A program made the translations under genes and the position numbers. A stretch of 13,933 bases of DNA from the NCBI GenBank assembly GCA_031263385.1, contig JAISFX010000041.1, forward strand, positions 1 through 13,933, written 5' to 3'. The DNA comes from Lactobacillus sp. (GTDB taxonomy: Bacteria > Pseudomonadota > Alphaproteobacteria > RF32 > CAG-239). The stretch's first letter is position 1, and every line of letters starts with the position of its first letter. Positions 13,337 through 13,933 of the stretch are shown here, in pieces. A model generated the notes under the pieces. It was not told the origin of the DNA, made no database searches, and saw only the letters and a program-made list of their open reading frames with translations.

Positions 13337-13933
13337 TTATCTGTTTCTAATAGCCGCTTGTGCTGCTGCCAAACGTGCAACTGGTACACGGAATGGAGAA
13401 CAAGACACATACTTCATGCCACATCTGTGGAAGAAGTCGATAGATTCTGGATCACCACCGTGCTCACCACAAACACCCAATTTGATGTCTTTGCGAGTTT
13501 CACGGCCTCTGTCACATCCGGCTTTAACCAGTTGACCAACACCTGCTTCATCAATTGTAGCAAATGGGTCTGCAACATAGATACCTTTCGCGCGGTATTC
13601 ATCCAAGATTTGACCGGCATCGTCACGGCTCATACCCAAAGTAGTCTGAGTCAAGTCGTTAGTACCAAATCCAAAGAATGTTGCAGTCTCAGCAATTTCA
13701 TTTGCTAATAATGCAGCACGAGGAAGCTCGATCATAGTACCCACCATGTACTCAACCTTAGTTCCTTTTTCTTCAAAAATCTTAGCAGCAGTAGTATCAA
13801 TAACTTCTTTAACGATATCGAACTCTTTCTTAGAACCAATTAATGGAACTTCGATCTCAGGAAGAACTTCAATACCTTCTGCTTTACATTCCAAAGCTGC
13901 TTCAATAATCGCACGAGTTTGCATCTCAGCAAT
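13337..13933 (-). CDS. ppdK: PpdK, pyruvate phosphate dikinase (C-terminal 198 residues, cut by the window edge)
   Basis: The enzyme interconverts pyruvate, ATP and phosphate with phosphoenolpyruvate, AMP and pyrophosphate; in anaerobes it can act in pyrophosphate-linked glycolysis. The visible part is the PEP/pyruvate-binding TIM-barrel end. It has [13 protein letters not shown] with its metal-binding acid, [28 protein letters not shown] with the catalytic cysteine, and [19 protein letters not shown] near the C-terminus. These match PpdK rather than PEP synthase or PTS enzyme I, which share the fold. The reading frame is open to the right edge, so the start, the ATP-grasp and the phosphohistidine domains are outside the window. 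The gene ends with TAA and is followed by two hairpins. Confidence 0.96.
   Translation of the reverse strand: MAEMQTRAIIEAALECKAEGIEVLPEIEVPLIGSKKEFDIVKEVIDTTAAKIFEEKGTKVEYMVGTMIELPRAALLANEIAETATFFGFGTNDLTQTTLGMSRDDAGQILDEYRAKGIYVADPFATIDEAGVGQLVKAGCDRGRETRKDIKLGVCGEHGGDPESIDFFHRCGMKYVSCSPFRVPVARLAAAQAAIRNR

Noticed and set aside
13358..13708. 116-codon plus-strand frame opposite ppdK
   Set aside because: It overlaps highly conserved PpdK coding sequence, including the catalytic motif, and shows no independent gene signals.

Overview
The window is AT-rich and gene-dense. It looks like a low-GC alphaproteobacterium. The clearest clue is the block pal, cpoB (ybgF), tilS, ftsH, glmM in that order on one strand, which is the usual alphaproteobacterial arrangement at the end of the tol-pal cluster. 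The UvrC fragment also reads like alphaproteobacterial UvrC. Pyruvate phosphate dikinase would suit a fermentative, perhaps host- or gut-associated lifestyle, but that is inference and no species can be named from the sequence. All genes except one (a YjfB-like gene at 383) are on the minus strand, so the window is best read from right to left.

Left edge (1-1250): the 5' end of uvrC runs off the window. Divergent from it is a small YjfB-family putative motility gene with a strong terminator. Facing that terminator is a 63-residue orphan with its own promoter. Next is a 105-residue membrane protein 35 bp downstream of glmM.

Housekeeping block (1281-8471): glmM makes glucosamine-1-phosphate for peptidoglycan and LPS. 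It follows a periplasmic branched-chain-amino-acid-type binding protein with 17 bp between them, in the place where folP often sits. Upstream are ftsH (membrane AAA+ protease), tilS (tRNA-Ile lysidine synthase), cpoB (TPR partner of Tol-Pal) and pal (outer-membrane lipoprotein). A cluster of related palindromic repeats fills the ftsH 3' untranslated region, just before its terminator. pal has its own promoter and terminator, and no tolB lies upstream of it.

Orphan stretch (8627-13211): five consecutive minus-strand genes match no family I recognise. Four of them end at a compact hairpin terminator that sits almost directly before the next gene, and the same four have a readable promoter. Two are short membrane-anchored proteins and three look cytosolic. 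Two neighbouring genes (starts at 11752 and 12578) share an exact 15-bp element at the -35 region and a similar AT-rich leader, which suggests common control or common origin.

Right edge (13337-13933): the C-terminal 198 residues of pyruvate phosphate dikinase, followed by two hairpins. Nothing resembling a tRNA, rRNA, CRISPR array, transposase or phage gene was seen.
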